64,000 bases of DNA from Monodelphis domestica (GCF_027887165.1 NC_077233.1:183209114-183273113), one strand, 5' to 3'. Counted from the first letter of the stretch, positions 1-11,957 are shown. Notes: generated by a model not told the origin, from the sequence alone. Program-made: numbers and translations.

Positions 1-19
1 AATGGGTTTCTCTCCATAG

Positions 20-103
20 TGTCCAGTACAACAAGTTCACAGATGCAGGAGCCCAGCAGCTCACAGCCAGTCTGAAGAAATGTCCACATATCGAGACACT
101 GGC
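20..103 (+). CDS. CIITA: CIITA, penultimate coding exon (leucine-rich repeat)
   Basis: Class II MHC transactivator, a nuclear NLR-family coactivator that drives MHC class II promoters. The exon is exactly 84 bases, the usual size of an NLR leucine-rich-repeat exon encoding one 28-residue repeat. It opens after an AG at 18-19 and closes before gtaagt at 104. It encodes VQYNKFTDAGAQQLTASLKK followed by CPHIETLA. This matches the last LRR of human CIITA as I recall it, with conservative changes (R to K, V to I). Only the C-terminal end of the gene is in the window; its promoters, NACHT domain and earlier LRRs lie to the left. The 1.17-kb intron that follows holds SINE and MIR copies. Confidence 0.95.
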
Positions 104-150
104 GTAAGTCCTGACTGCGTAAGGTCTGGATGTTACATGTAGGAGAGCTT

Positions 151-393
151 TGTTGTTGCTAATCAGTCATTTCAATCATGTCCTACTTTTCATGACCCGA
201 TTTAGGGTTTTCTTGGCAAAGATACTGGAGTGGTTTGCCATTTCCTTCTCCAGCTCATTTTGCAGATGAGAAAACTGAGGCCAACAAGGTTAAGTTACTT
301 GCCCAGAGTCACATAGCTAGGAAGTATCTGAGGCAGGATTTGAACTCAAGTCTTCCAGGTCCAGCCTCTATCTACTGTACCACCTAGCTGCCC
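151..393 (-). mobile_element. RTE-tailed CORE-SINE
   Basis: Contains the block 'ttcttggcaaagatactggagtgg...ccttctccagctcatttt', which resembles the BovB/RTE 3' end. A CORE-SINE middle (gatgagaaaactgaggcc...acatagctag) follows, and the copy ends at 'accacctagctgccc'. It lies in the last CIITA intron in reverse orientation. Confidence 0.8.
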
Positions 394-696
394 AAGCTAT
401 GATACCCTAAACTATTGTAGTACTTCCTATTTAAAAAAAAAAGTATACATAACAAATAATAATAAAAGTAATACATAGTAAAAGTATATACATAATCTTA
501 TTTGAGCCTTCCAATAACCCAATGAGGTAGGCAATATAAAGATTATTATCCAAATTTTATAGGCATTTAAACAAAAACTTATAGAAGTGAATTAACTGGG
601 CTGAGATCACAGCATCATGTGACAGAGGCAGGTTGAGAATCTTTGTCTCCTAGAATCTTCTAATAGTGATGATGAAGATGATAATGATAATAATAA

Positions 697-930
697 TAAT
701 TAGCATTTATATTGTGCTTTAAGATTTGCAAAGTGCTTTATATGCATTAATTCTTCACAATTGCCCTATGTAGTAGGTGCTACTATTGATCTCATTTTAT
801 AGATGAGGAAACTGAGGTAGAGGTCAAATAATTTGCTTAGAGTCTCACTGCTAGTAAGTGCCTGGGGCTGGATTTGAAGTCATTTCTTCTAGATTCCAAA
901 TCCTCCACTCTGTCTATTGTGCTACCTAGT
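697..930 (-). mobile_element. MIR/CORE-SINE
   Basis: Reads 'tttatagatgaggaaactgagg' then a degraded 'cttgcccagggtcacacagc' core and ends 'ctattgtgctacctag'. This is an old MIR-type copy in reverse. A short (GAT/AAT)n run precedes it at about 664-700. Confidence 0.75.
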
Positions 931-1064
931 CTAGCACTTATTGATATTACATCAGGGGGTTGCTAATCAAGCATATATAGGTGGGATGCGTCCACTCTCC
1001 TCACTTATGTTTGAGGGATGATGCAAAAAACAAGACTCTGATAGTGCCATGGGTTGTGTTTCTC

Positions 1065-1243
1065 TTCTTTTTTTTTAACTTTTACATTCTGTCTTGGTAT
1101 CATTTCTAAGTCAGAAGAGTGGCAAGGGCTAGGCAATGAGGATTAAGTGACTTGCCCAGGGTCATACAACTAGGAAGTATGTGAGACCAGATTTGAACAC
1201 AAGTCTTTTTTATGCCAGGTCTAATGCTCTAGCTGTACCCCTC
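1065..1243 (-). mobile_element. tRNA-like marsupial SINE (GGTAAGGGTTTAAA-tail type), old copy
   Basis: Starts with a T-run and 'ttttacattctgtcttgg', passes through 'cttgcccagggtcatacaactagg', and ends at 'ctagctgtacccct' about 35 bases before the last CIITA exon. Diverged from younger copies in the window. Confidence 0.75.
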
Positions 1244-1277
1244 TTTTCTAATCTTTGTCTCCTGCCCTCCTTTCCAG

Positions 1278-1353
1278 GATGTGGAACTCCACTATTCCTT
1301 ATGGAGTTCAAGAACACCTACAGCATCTAGACTCCCGAATAAGTTTGCGGTAG
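1278..1353 (+). CDS. CIITA: CIITA, last coding exon with stop codon
   Basis: The exon starts after tttccag. Its first base completes the Ala codon split from the previous exon. It then encodes 24 residues, MWNSTIPYGVQEHL followed by QHLDSRISLR, and a TAG at 1351-1353. The family C-terminus ISLR is intact, so the reading frame closes where human CIITA closes. The phase fits the upstream exon exactly (2 + 1 bases). This is the cap after the last LRR, thought to finish the solenoid used in partner binding. I see no break. Confidence 0.95.
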
Positions 1354-1670
1354 TACTGTATTAACTCTTCAAAAAGGTAACTAGGTAAGTATGAGTCACT
1401 GAGATGAAGTAGGGAATGTGTATTATCCAAGGTTCAGAGTCTTTTTTTAATCTATCTGGATTCTGTGGTGGAGAGAGAAAAAACAAAGGAGTATCAAGTT
1501 CAAAATTGTTTTTGTAGGCTAGTTTGAATGGAAACAGACCATGGAGTCCCTCCTCGAGGCTATCTGAGTCACCACTGGCAAATTATTTAGCATCTCAGTA
1601 TCCTAGGCATCTCTCTAAGATAATATAGACAAGTTCTCAATCTACATTAAAGGAGTTTCTATAGTGGAGG
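1354..1670 (+). other. CIITA: Probable CIITA 3' UTR
   Basis: Non-coding sequence directly after the CIITA stop. The only polyadenylation-like hexamer before the next transposon is a variant ATTAAA at 1646-1651. The real mRNA end is therefore a guess and could lie further on. Confidence 0.35.
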
Positions 1671-1873
1671 TATCCTCCATAATTTAAAAAACAATTCTGA
1701 TCACACCCCAAAAATATGAATGGAGAAGAATATACATCCTGAATCTGGGCCATGCCCTTGGCTGGAATGTTATGATGTTGTCAGGCACCATAGATAGCAA
1801 GAGGAAGGACCTTGGGAATCCCGTTTGTGTACCTCCAAACTTTACCAAACCTGAGCTAGCCTAGATATTAGAG

Positions 1874-2360
1874 CAGGGGTCCCCAAACTTTTTACACAGG
1901 GGGCCAGTTCACTGACCCTCAGATCGTTGGATGGCCAGACTATTAAAAAACTATGAGCAAATCTGTATACGTCTGTCTGGGATAGCGGAGGCTGCAGCAC
2001 TGGCTGGGATGGGCCTGTCACACCTTGCACTGGCACTGCCACCACTATACCGGGCAGCAGTACACACACTGCGGAATCCCCTCCCCCAGATCACCACTCA
2101 CATGCTGACGTCTTCCATTGTGCAGCCACATGATCCTTTGCTCAGCACCTCGTTCTCTTTCAGTTACTTTCAGAACAAGGCGCCACGCAAAGGATTATGT
2201 CATCGGAAGTAGTCCTGTATGTGAGTGATGCTGCCACACACAGTGCTCCTCTCACTGACCACCACTGAAAGAGGTGCCCCTTCCGGAAGTGCTGTGAGAG
2301 CCAGATAAATGGCCTCAGGGGGCTGCATGTTGCCCATGAGCTGTAGTTTGGGGACTCCAG
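1874..2360 (+). mobile_element. hAT-type miniature DNA transposon, copy 1
   Basis: The left end reads CAGGGGTCCCCAAACTTTTT and the right end AGTTTGGGGACTCCAG, giving imperfect terminal inverted repeats of about 16 bases. The interior has no transposase. It is related along its length to the copy at 32427-32801. The ends and layout resemble OposCharlie/Charlie-type hAT elements; the exact family name is inferred. No clear 8-base target duplication remains. The orientation sign is arbitrary. Confidence 0.8.
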
Positions 2361-3110
2361 GGAAGGTATTTCCACTTCTTTGGTTTGTTGATTTCATTTG
2401 GCCTAAAGAACTCTGAATGAAGACCAATGAATATCGGAAATTGTTAAAAGATTAGATGACTTGCCTGGAGTCACACAGTCAGTACATGTCAGAGGTAAAC
2501 CTTGAACTCGGGTTCTCACTAACTCTTAATACCAACTGTCCTCTCACCACACTAGTGTTACCAAATTAAAAAAGAAATGACTCCAGGTGGGTCAACTGGA
2601 TATTTACATTGCATTTTACAGTGAATGTAATGTTTGAGTATTAGCTAAACTGGAATTTTAATCTAAACCAGTGTAGAATCTGGTTCAGCCTACACTTGAA
2701 TTTTGCTGATCTTGAGTTTGACACCTCTGTACTTCCCCATGATGCCTGTCAAATCATTGGTCTTCCTACTTGGGATCATAGATCTAGAACTGCATAGGAC
2801 TTCAGAGGCCATCTAATCCAACCTCTCCATTCTACAGGGGAGGAGACTAAGGTCCAAAGAATTTGAATAACTTGCCCAATTGGAGTCATGCAGGCAGGAA
2901 GTAGTAGAATTCATGATTCCAAATTCATTATTCTTCCTTCTGCACCATGTTTTCTCTCTCTCCTATTCTTATACACCTCAAAGAAAGTTCTTTCCCTAGA
3001 TATCTTAAGACCTCCTTTCAGTCTAGGATGGTGAAGATTTTGCCAGACAGAGAGGCAGAGAAAAGACATATTTCTATGAGTCATGTGTGTGTGTGTGGGA
3101 AATTAATTGC
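2361..3110. other. Intergenic DNA with one MIR copy
   Basis: No gene seen. A reverse MIR/CORE-SINE copy occupies about 2768-2946 ('ccatctaatccaacctctcc...gaggagactaaggtcc'). The rest shows no recognisable element. Confidence 0.6.
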
Positions 3111-3370
3111 TTTTTTAAGTTTTAATATTTCCCCTAATTACATGTAAAAACATTTTTTCCACCTTTTTAAAAATTCTGAGTAAATTTTCTCCCTCCCTCC
3201 TTCCCTCTCCTTCCCTGTTGCCTCCCTGAGACAGTAAGTGATCAAATATAAATTTTATATGTGTAATAAGGTAAAACATCTCCCCATATTAGTCATTTTG
3301 TGGAAGAGCACTCAAAACAATAAAAACAAAACCAAAAAATTAAGAAAGTGAAGTCATCTGTGATATCCCT
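3110..3370 (-). mobile_element. L1 3'-end fragment
   Basis: Matches the marsupial L1 3' UTR style in reverse: 'taatatttcccctaattacatgtaaaaac', a pyrimidine-rich 'ctccctccctccttccctctccttccc' block, then an A-rich 'caaaacaataaaaac' stretch. Assigned from pattern, not alignment. Confidence 0.55.
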
Positions 3371-3539
3371 TGATATCAGGAAATTGTTCCTTTTATTATC
3401 CACAAATTGATAGTGTTGACATTTAGGTCAGTTCAGTTACATCCTGACATTCAGTGGATCTCTTCATCAGGTCCCTATACCTACCCTACTTCCCTTCACC
3501 CCAGTCTCTTTATCTATCTTCTCTCAGTCTGCTTAGTTC

Positions 3540-4835
3540 TCAAAACAATCTCTTCCTTTTGATGATAGGTCTGAGGACCAGAAATCCCATCCATCTATCA
3601 GGGCTTCAGCTCAGGGGCCCAAATCCCGCCTAGAAGAGCCTAACTTGGCTGCCATATTGGTTTGTATCCAGCTATTTCAGACTGGTCAGAGTTCTTCCTG
3701 ATCTCCTGCCAGAATAAGGTCTCTTGGCTTGGCAAAAGGCCATCAACATCAGGGTGATGATGAAACACGGCTCCTGACTCTCTGATGTATTCATCTGGCA
3801 GCTGTGGTATGGAAGGTGAACTAAGGGAAGCAGCATTTCCTCTTTCCTTTGACTGTCCCAGGAGGCAAAGGAATAGGATGAGAGAAAGAAGCACTTCCCG
3901 TCTGCTCCTCAACCCCAATCCCTTCAGACATCTAACTCTCAAAGATGGAAAGAAGCTTGTTACACTGTGGTAACTGCACTTTGGCTGTTGGATGTGTCAT
4001 TTTGCACTGAATTTCCTAAGCAGAAGACTTTCAAGGCAGAGATCTGGAAGCCCATGCTGGGCTAGCCAAGAAACACTTGAGTAACAAGATATTATAGATA
4101 ACATTAATTGTAGCGGTCCTTGATCAAAGTTACACTAACTGGGGAATGGGCTGGGGATAGGGGTGCCTGATAGTATTTCATTTGTAATCAAATCTACTAT
4201 TTTTCAATCTGTTAGGAAAGCACATAGATGGAAAGATGGAAGTGGGAGATGGGAATCTTCATTTTAAGACAACTTGATCAAGGAGGGATGAAAGGGTTCT
4301 TGTAGATGACATTGTAGAATGAAGTAAGAAAGGGTATTTTTCATTGTAACACATGATAAGCAGCTGAGTGTCATTTGATGAACCTGATGGAGAAGTGAAA
4401 ATCTTTTTTCTGAGCTGAAAGAGAGGGAAATTTCTAACTTCTCTACCAGCTTAGGCAAGAACCCCTTCAAATTTCCGCATTGCCTACATGGAAGAAGGTG
4501 GAGATCCCAGAGGAAAAGTGAGGGGGGCAGCTGTGTCTTCTTTCTTCTTTCACATTGCTACACTGGATACTAGGCTAGGATTGATTTTTCCTATTCCATC
4601 TGATAAGATGGCAAAGAGAGAATGACATTTTGTCTTTCCTACTGGGACTCTGAAGTTACTCTAAGTGTAAAGCGCATGTGCACTAGAAATAAAATATCTT
4701 CCTGATAGATTCTAGGTCCAAGAGCCTTTCTGGGATTCTCAGGACCCATTCATTCATCAGGGAACCCAAATCTATGCTGGAAGAGTCTAACTTGGCTTCC
4801 ATCTTGATTTGTAGCCAGGCATCTCAGGCTGATCA
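3540..4835. repeat. Unidentified interspersed repeat, two related pieces
   Basis: About 3565-3685 and about 4705-4835 share 'gaagagcctaacttggctgccat' and 'ttgtagccag' type blocks in the same order, so both belong to one repeat family. Between them there is no gene; short open frames exist but look like chance. I cannot name the family. Confidence 0.45.
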
Positions 4836-5275
4836 ACTGGGAAATGACTGAACAAATTCTGATATACGAGTGTAATAGAATATCATCTCACCAAAGAAAT
4901 GATGACTATAAGAAATATGAGAAGACATAAGAACTGAAGCAGAATGAAATAAACATAAGCAGAAAAACAATATACAATAAAAGAAAAAGAAAAAAAGAAA
5001 ACAAGACAGAATGCTATGTAATAATAATGACTAACCTTCACCCCAGAAAAGAGATAAGAAAATGAGCTTTCCTCCTTTCATTACAAGGTGGGAGACTATG
5101 GGTGTGGAATGGTGTTTTTGCTTTCAGATTTGATCCCTATGTCAGGTGCTTTGCTTAACTTTTTCTTTATTATAAGGGGAAGACTCATGGAAAGAAGCAA
5201 GGTGGGGAGAGAGAATAAGGGAGAGGTATATCTGGAAATGACTGATGTAAAAAGAAAATATCAATAAATTTTTAA
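4836..5275 (+). mobile_element. L1 3'-end fragment
   Basis: Begins 'aactgggaaatgactgaacaaattctg', like the end of marsupial L1 ORF2, continues through an A-rich section and 'cagaatgctatgtaataataatgacta', and ends in 'caataaatttttaaaaatt'. Old and diverged. Confidence 0.6.
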
Positions 5276-5999
5276 AAATTTTAGCATGTGACAGAACCTT
5301 ACTAGAATAAAGTTCTCTGAGCTTGCTATTTTCCTCCAACTCCAGGTTTGCCTGGCACAACAGTCATCCTTACAGATGTATAACTGAGATTGTAGGCCTT
5401 CTAAAAAAAAAAAAAAGCCTTGGGTTTAGGTTGGAAGTATGATTCAAGAACTATTCCCATTCTGACATTGTGAGTTGAAATAAGTTCCTGAACTTCCCTC
5501 TCTTCAGGTTTTCTTCCCAAAAATGAAGTCCAATCTGGTCCAGTCTGTCATTCGGGGGTGTAAACAATGGGCATAACCACCACACTCAAACAATTCATGA
5601 CCTGTGACTCTCAACATGGGTGCTCAAAGTGTGGCACCCCTAGGGAAATGTAACTATTCACAGAAAAAGAAACAGCCCAAATTCTTATTTCTACTCTCTG
5701 GAAAGCATTTCTTGTTCTCTCTGGTTGTTCAAGGTAGCGTGACAAAGATTCTCACTTCCTCATGAGACAGTCCTGTGATTATTATACTACAATGGGGCAG
5801 ACTTTCTGAAACAAGGACTCCAGATCTAAGAGTGAAACATTCCACTTATTAAGGGAATGGAATTCTTGGGAACATCTAGACCTTCAAGAACACTGGGCAG
5901 AATGAATCCCACCTTTAGATCTTTAGATCCTGTCTCTGCATATATTCAGTATCAATAGAAGTAGGCAGCCACTTATATGTGTTGACATCTGAATTGCTA

Positions 6000-6241
6000 A
6001 TGTTGTTCAGTTGTGCCTGACTCTTCATGACGCCATTTGGGTTTTTCTTGGCCTAGATACTGGAGAGGTTTGCCATTTCCTTCTCCAGCTCATTTGCCCT
6101 AGGAGGAATCGAGGCCAGCAGGATTAAGTGATTTGCTCAAGGTCACATGGCTAAGAAGTGTCTGAGGCTCAATTTGAACTCATGAAGATGTCTTCCTGAT
6201 TCTAGGACCAGCACTCTATCCATTGCACCACCTAGCTGCCC
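6000..6241 (-). mobile_element. RTE-tailed CORE-SINE
   Basis: Same family as 151-393: 'tcttggcctagatactggagagg', 'ccttctccagctcatttgcc', a CORE segment, and the end 'caccacctagctgccc'. Confidence 0.8.
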
Positions 6242-6965
6242 AAAGTCTGGATAAGATAGTCATTCCTTAGGGTGAAGGCACTGTCCAAAAAGAATGAGCT
6301 GCTCTTAGAATTTGAAATTGATTTAATTTAAAATTAAAATGAATTATAATTAAGCTGTTATTATCCATTAACATCTCAATTTAGGTGAGTTTCTCAAGTC
6401 CTTTTGGATGGACTGCTGACAATGAGGTGACAAGTAAGCAGTTTTGTTAGGAGCTTGGGGAGAAAGAGCCAAACTTGGAGTGCTGCCTGAAGATGCCAAC
6501 ATTCTGAAGGAAAGGACTCTGGGACGTTGGGAGGAGGAGGAAAGAAGGCATGGAAAAAGAGATGGGAGGTTCCCATGATAAACCCATGAGAATTTCTTAT
6601 TGCCGGGGTTGGTCCTGCCTTCACTCTTCCCGAAAGAAGGATCGGAAATGGTCGGATGAAGTTTTATCCTCTATCGGTGAGGTATGAGCACCTTGGATGC
6701 CTGTGGCAAAGTGCAGACAGTGCCCTTCTGGAAACTTGCTATACATGCCTCGCTGGAGGGTCCTGGTTCATCTCGCCCAGTTGGAACCTAGGCTCTCTGG
6801 GTAATTCTGGTGTGGGGACAGTGGAAAGAACTCTGAACTATGAGGATCTTTAAGTGTCCGTCCTTTTCTCTGAGTCTTAGTTCCCTCGTTTGTCAAATGG
6901 AGATAATATTTGAGCAACATACCCTCAGAGAGCTGTTGTGAGAATCAAAGGAGAGCATATGCGTG

Positions 6966-7178
6966 ATGTGTAAGAGGTGCAGTGGACAGAGCACCAGACC
7001 TGGATTTAGGAGATTCATTTCAAAGCTCAAATCTAGCCTCAGACATGGATGAGCTCTATGCCTTTGGGCAAGTCATTTAACCTTGTTTGCCTCAGTTTCC
7101 TCATCTGCAGAATGAGCTGGAGAAGGAAATGGCAAACCACTCCAGTATCTTTGCCAAGAAAACCTCAAATGGTGACTA
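6966..7178 (+). mobile_element. RTE-tailed CORE-SINE
   Basis: Sense copy: 'gaggtgcagtggacagagcaccagacctgg' head, 'gggcaagtcatttaaccttg' core and 'ggaaatggcaaaccactccagtatctttgcc' tail. It abuts an L1 3' end. Confidence 0.85.
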
Positions 7179-7182
7179 TTCT

Positions 7183-7355
7183 CTTACAACAATGACCAAT
7201 ATGGAAGTACGTTTTACATGATAATACACGTATAACCCAAATCAAATTACTTACTATCTCCAAATGAGGGGAGAGGAGGGAAACAATTGGAAACATATGT
7301 TGAAGATTGTTATTACATGTAATTGGGAAAATAAAATATCTTTAAATAAAAAAGG
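7183..7355 (+). mobile_element. L1 3' end with A-rich tail
   Basis: 'acaatgaccaatatggaagtacgttttacatg' through 'ttacatgtaattgggaaaataaaatatc' and an A-rich tail is the usual 3' terminus of marsupial L1. Confidence 0.7.
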
Positions 7356-8280
7356 AAAAAGTAAAGAAAATTCCAAGTGGGATCACAAAGAGTAAGTCAT
7401 GATTGGAACTACTGAAAAACAAAGCCATCAGTCTTCAGCTTGGGCCATGTTTATACATTTAAGGTATATGTTGATGTGTACAGTTTTAAATTTTGTTGAA
7501 AGCAATGTTTTCTTTCTGAAAGAACAAATTTATGGTGTTGAGATCAAGAGGCTAATGAAGGCTTCATAAGTATTATATAAAAGGAATAATTTTATCTTCC
7601 CATTCTATACATTTCTCTAGTGAATTTTAATGCTATATATGGCACAGAACATATTTTGTGGCTTGTATATAAATTCAAAGTATTAGCAACTTTATTCATT
7701 GTTATTAAAAATTCGATTATGTTTTTTAAAAATTTAAATGTTAGCTACCTTCTCTCCTAAAGGCACAACTTTGTTCAACATGAGTTAGCTATTCTTTCAA
7801 TACTGATTCTCACTAAGGACCCCTTAGCTTAGAATTAGTTTTAACGCATTCACGGAACTTCTCCTTTTCCAGTTAATGGAAAGCCCTTGACAAGAAGATG
7901 GCATTTCATCCACACAGTTGGAAATGTCTGTCAAGTGGCCTGCCTCCTGACTTAGCTTGGCAATAAAATACATTAGCATGCTGGAAAATAGTTGGGGGCA
8001 AGAGGACATGATTTAAAAATAGCTCAGTAACCATCCCTTAGAATGACAAAACATTTCTCTCATGTTCCATTCTGAAGATAAAACTAGCCTGCCCAGCTCT
8101 TATCTTTTGAGAAGCCCAAAGTGCTCTTTTGGAATAATATTTTGAACTCAAGTCACATTTTCCCAACCTTAGAAATTAGTGAACTAAAGACCAGAAAGGA
8201 TATATAATTTCCATATAATCACATAGCAGGTAAGGGAGAAAATTTGGCTTAAAATCAGGGTCTCTTAATTCTGCATACTA
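7356..8280. other. Intergenic DNA, nothing recognised
   Basis: AT-rich sequence with no gene, RNA or repeat that I can support. Confidence 0.5.
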
Positions 8281-8299
8281 TGTTTAAATATGCTAAAAT

Positions 8300-8650
8300 C
8301 TTGGGTATGGGATTTAAACTTTTTAAAATAAATTTCCACATCAGTTTTTCAAAGTTATATGATCCAAATTGTCTCCCTTCTTCCCTCCCTGCTTCTGGAG
8401 CTGGCAAGCAGTTCAGTCTGGGTTATACATGTGTTATCATACCAAACATATTTCCATATTATTCATTTTCATAAGTGAATAATCTCATAAAACCCAAACC
8501 CCAAAACATATACCCAAATAAACAAGTGATAAATTCTATGCTTTCATCTGTATTCCTACTCCAAAAGTTCTTTCTCTGGAGGTGGATAACATACTTTTTC
8601 ATCAGTCTCTCAGGGACTTTTTACCTTCACCCTTCCCTTTGTTTGTATTT
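8300..8650 (-). mobile_element. L1 3' UTR fragment
   Basis: Reverse marsupial L1 3' UTR: 'tgtctcccttcttccctccctgcttctggagctg', 'ggttatacatgtgttatcat', 'ccatattattcattttc', 'ttctttctctggaggtggata'. Short open frames inside it are chance. Confidence 0.7.
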
Positions 8651-8759
8651 TCTCTTATTCCACTGACCTCTCTCGGTTTTCCATTTCCAGAAATCACAGG
8701 GAAAGAAACCAGAAAAGTTGGTCAGTATATCTGGGATCTGTCTTCTCAACTGAGTTCTA

Positions 8760-9985
8760 TTTAAATTCAGTTCCACTATGTGTCCATTTTCTTAGACTTT
8801 TTCTACCTACCTGATGGGTTTGTAATACAATTCTGTTTGGTAACTGAGTTTAAACAAATATAAAGTATCATTAGTTATTATTGCTTAAATTTCAAACTGA
8901 TAACTTTCAAAGTTCTTAAAAGAATGAGCGCTTTTTGAGTTTTCAATCACATCCACATGCATCATTAGCTGTTTTGCTGTTTTGAATAAGTCCTATAGGC
9001 TGGAAATGTTGGGGGTCCTAAGGACCAAACCACAGTGTCCCGAATGCTAAATACTAAGCAGCATTATCATACTTTCTGATAGTCTTGGCCAACACTAAAT
9101 TTCCTGAAAACTGGTTTTTCTCCATCTTATTAAGGCAAAGTTGAAAAAAGGCAAGATGCTACAGCTTGATTCAATCTTTTTCTTTTTTTAATCAAAAGAA
9201 GATTGCTTTCCACAGAGGGCTTTTACAGGTTTATGGGAGTTGAATTTAAATAATACTATCATTTTCAAAGTATGTTGGGTTGGATAATTAAGTCATTCTC
9301 TGGACATGTTCCTCCAGTTCTCTTCCAAAGAACAGTTGAGAGAGCTGCAAAACCAATGGAAGACAAGCAGATTGAAAACAAAAGGGACAACCCACCAACT
9401 CAAACCTCTGGAACATTCCCCTAAGTCTTTTGATTTCAAGTCCCCACCTGAGAGCCTCTCTAGAACTAATGTCCAACAAAATTCTAAGCATTTCAACTAC
9501 TTTAGGCTTTATTGACAACAAATATTGACAGAGACTACTCTTCATTGCTAACCATCTTTCCCCCAAAGTTGACCCTTCAAGGTACTGATGCTAGAAATAA
9601 TGCCAAAAGAAAAAAGCTTGGATTTCCATAAAAAATATGCATCCAGGTCATTTAAGGTACTAGACTAAGGCAATGGCCTCTTGTGCAACACTGCAGCTGG
9701 ACAGTCGCTGAGGGAACATCTGTTTGGAAGAATCTGTGATCTGGCTCCTTCTGTTGCTCTTCCTTCCATTCTTCCAGTCTGTGTGCCTTTCCAACCTGAG
9801 TACTTTTCAATCCCGTTAATCTGAGGAGTTACATCATGGTGCACTTTCAAGGTAGGCAGACCTAGTGGAAAGCAGATATCAGAATAAATCATTGTCCATA
9901 GTGGCAAGGGGAGCTAGAACTGTCCCTCAAGATGGCCCAAAGACTTCCCCATCCTTTCTCTGAAGCAGTAATGACAGACTGAATT
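8760..9985. other. Intergenic DNA, nothing recognised
   Basis: No recognisable gene or repeat. Overlapping short open frames near 9290-9570 on both strands have no family likeness. Confidence 0.5.
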
Positions 9986-9987
9986 GG

Positions 9988-10138
9988 TGCCATGGAAAAA
10001 GCACTGATAGGGAGGTCAAAAGACCTAGGTTCAAATCTTGGCTAGAATGTTCACACTAGAAATGCCACCTTAGACAACTTAATTAACCTCTCTATGCCTC
10101 AGTTTTCGGATCTGTTCGATTAGGGCACTGAACTAGAT
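9988..10138 (+). mobile_element. MIR/CORE-SINE, partial
   Basis: 'ggttcaaatcttggctag...ccacctta...cctctctatgcctcagttttcgg' is a sense MIR core. Confidence 0.6.
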
Positions 10139-10151
10139 ATATGGTTCTTTT

Positions 10152-10384
10152 TGTTGTTGTTCAATTATTTTCAGTCATGTCCAACTCTTCATGACCCCAT
10201 TTTTTTTTTTGCAAAGATGCTGAAATGGTTTTCCATTTCCTTCTCAACTCATTTTACAGCTGAGGAAACTGAGGCAAACATGTAAGTGACTTTCCTAGGG
10301 TCACACAGTGTCTGAGTCTGGATCTGAATTCAGGTCTTCCTGACTTCAGACCCAGTGCTCTGTCTACTGTGCCACCTACCTGCC
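10152..10384 (-). mobile_element. RTE-tailed CORE-SINE
   Basis: Same family as 151-393: 'ttgttcaattattttcagtcatgtcc', 'gcaaagatgctgaaatgg', a CORE with 'ggtcacacagtgtctgag', and the end 'tgtgccacctacctgccc'. Confidence 0.8.
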
Positions 10385-10658
10385 CTACCCACCTAGCTCT
10401 AAATATATGATGCTATAATTAGAACCAAGACTATACATTTTATTTCTCATTTTTAATTATTTAAAATTTGTTATTATTAATAATGACAACAATAATGATA
10501 GCAAACATTTGTGTAACATTTAAAATGCTTTCCAAATTGCATTTTATCCTTATCACAATTCTGTGAGGTTGAAGTTACTACTATCCCCATTCTAGTCTGA
10601 TTTTTAAATAAGGAAGAAGAAAACGGACATTTATAGAAAATTTTACGGTAAGCAGTGG

Positions 10659-11015
10659 CTATAGCCCCAGGCTTAGAATATGGAAAACCTGAGTTCAAAT
10701 ATTGCCTTAAACATGTATTAGTCATCAAACCCTATGTGATTCTCAACACTGCTCAGCCTCAGTTTCCTCATCAGCAAACTAGGGATAATAATAGCCCATA
10801 TCTCCCAGAGTTGTAGTGAAAATCAAATGAATTGGGGCAACTATGAGACACAGTGGATGGAGCACCAAGCCTGGAGTCCAGAGGTCCTGGGTTCAAATCT
10901 GTTCTCAGACGCTTTCTATCTGTGTGACACTGAACAAATAAGAATTTTTTTAAATCAAATGAATTCATATATGTAAAGCCCTTTGGAAGCCTTAAAGTGC
11001 TATATAAATGCTAGT
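10659..11015 (+). mobile_element. MIR/CORE-SINE split by a younger SINE
   Basis: Left half: 'cctgagttcaaatattgcc...cctcagtttcctcatcagc...gttgtagtgaaaatcaaatg'. Right half: 'aagccctttggaagccttaaagtgctatataaatgctagttatt'. The halves are separated by the insertion at 10834-10951. Confidence 0.75.
10834..10951 (+). mobile_element. Truncated SINE inserted in a MIR
   Basis: Flanked by the 14-base duplication aaatcaaatgaatt at 10820-10833 and 10952-10965, so its insertion is directly visible. Body: 'gagacacagtggatggagcacc...cctgggttcaaatctg...ctgtgtgac', then a short T/A-rich tail. Confidence 0.8.
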
Positions 11016-11209
11016 TATTCTTTCCCAAAGGTTTTACATTATGTAATCTCATTTGTGGTGTGGTGGATTCAGAGGGGATGAAGAGATATCTCTGAGCCTG
11101 TTTCCTCAAATGCAAAATGAGGGGCTGGTTTAGATGACCTCAAGACTCCCTTCTAACGCGAAACCTACAATCTCATAGTATTCACAATGGCCCTAGGAGG
11201 TTGATAGTA

Positions 11210-11310
11210 CAGGTAATACTCTCCCCATTTTACAGGTAAAGAAACCAAGGCTCAAAGTGGTTAAGTGATTTGCCCATAATCCCGCAGCTATGAAGTATCC
11301 AAGGCAGCTA
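11210..11310 (-). mobile_element. MIR/CORE-SINE fragment
   Basis: 'ccccattttacaggtaaagaaaccaaggctc...gtgatttgcccataatc' is a degraded reverse core. Confidence 0.55.
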
Positions 11311-11704
11311 CTTTGTTTCTTTGATGCTTTTTGGTAGACTCTCATTAATTGGGCTTGGCTGATTATCCCAGATAAATATTAAATAACAAGAGTCACAGCT
11401 TATGAAATATCCCCGGCCAATGGGCATCTCTTCTCTTTTAAACACCTCTGGAGTAGGAAATTCCACACACCCCTTAGTTGTGGCATCCATGACGGATTCT
11501 TAAAGTATGAGGTGAGGCTAGAATATGATGAGATTGATTTAAAAACACACACAAGTATAGCACAATGCCTTGGGCATAAATAAGGCAGCACATCATTATT
11601 GGTGGGATTTTTGAACTTCTACAAAATAACTTTGCTGAACCATGTTGTCACTACCCAGATCATTCCTAGAATTGCTCTTTGGAAATGAAAGTGGGAAGGA
11701 AGGA

Positions 11705-11957
11705 AACATACATTTATTAAGCAGATACCATGTGCTAAACATTGTGCTAAGCACTTTACAAATATTATCTCATTTGATTTTCACAACAACTCTGGGAGGA
11801 AGGTGCTTTTGTTATTATGATCGTTCCCATGTTATAGTTGAGGAAACTGAGGCAGACAGAGGTTAAGTGACTTGCCCATGGTCACACACTACCTGAGGCT
11901 AGATTTGAATTCAAGTCTTAGGCCCTACTGGAATCCACTGTGCCACTTAGATGCATC
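11705..11957 (-). mobile_element. MIR/CORE-SINE, long copy
   Basis: Well kept: 'catttattaagcagataccatgtgctaaac', 'cactttacaaatattatctcatttgattttcaca', 'gaggaaactgaggcagac', 'gtgacttgcccatggtcacac', end 'cactgtgccacttagatgc'. Confidence 0.8.

Noticed and set aside
1931-2427. Small open frames near 2 kb and the similar frame near 32.4 kb
   Set aside because: All lie inside the two hAT miniature elements and encode no transposase.
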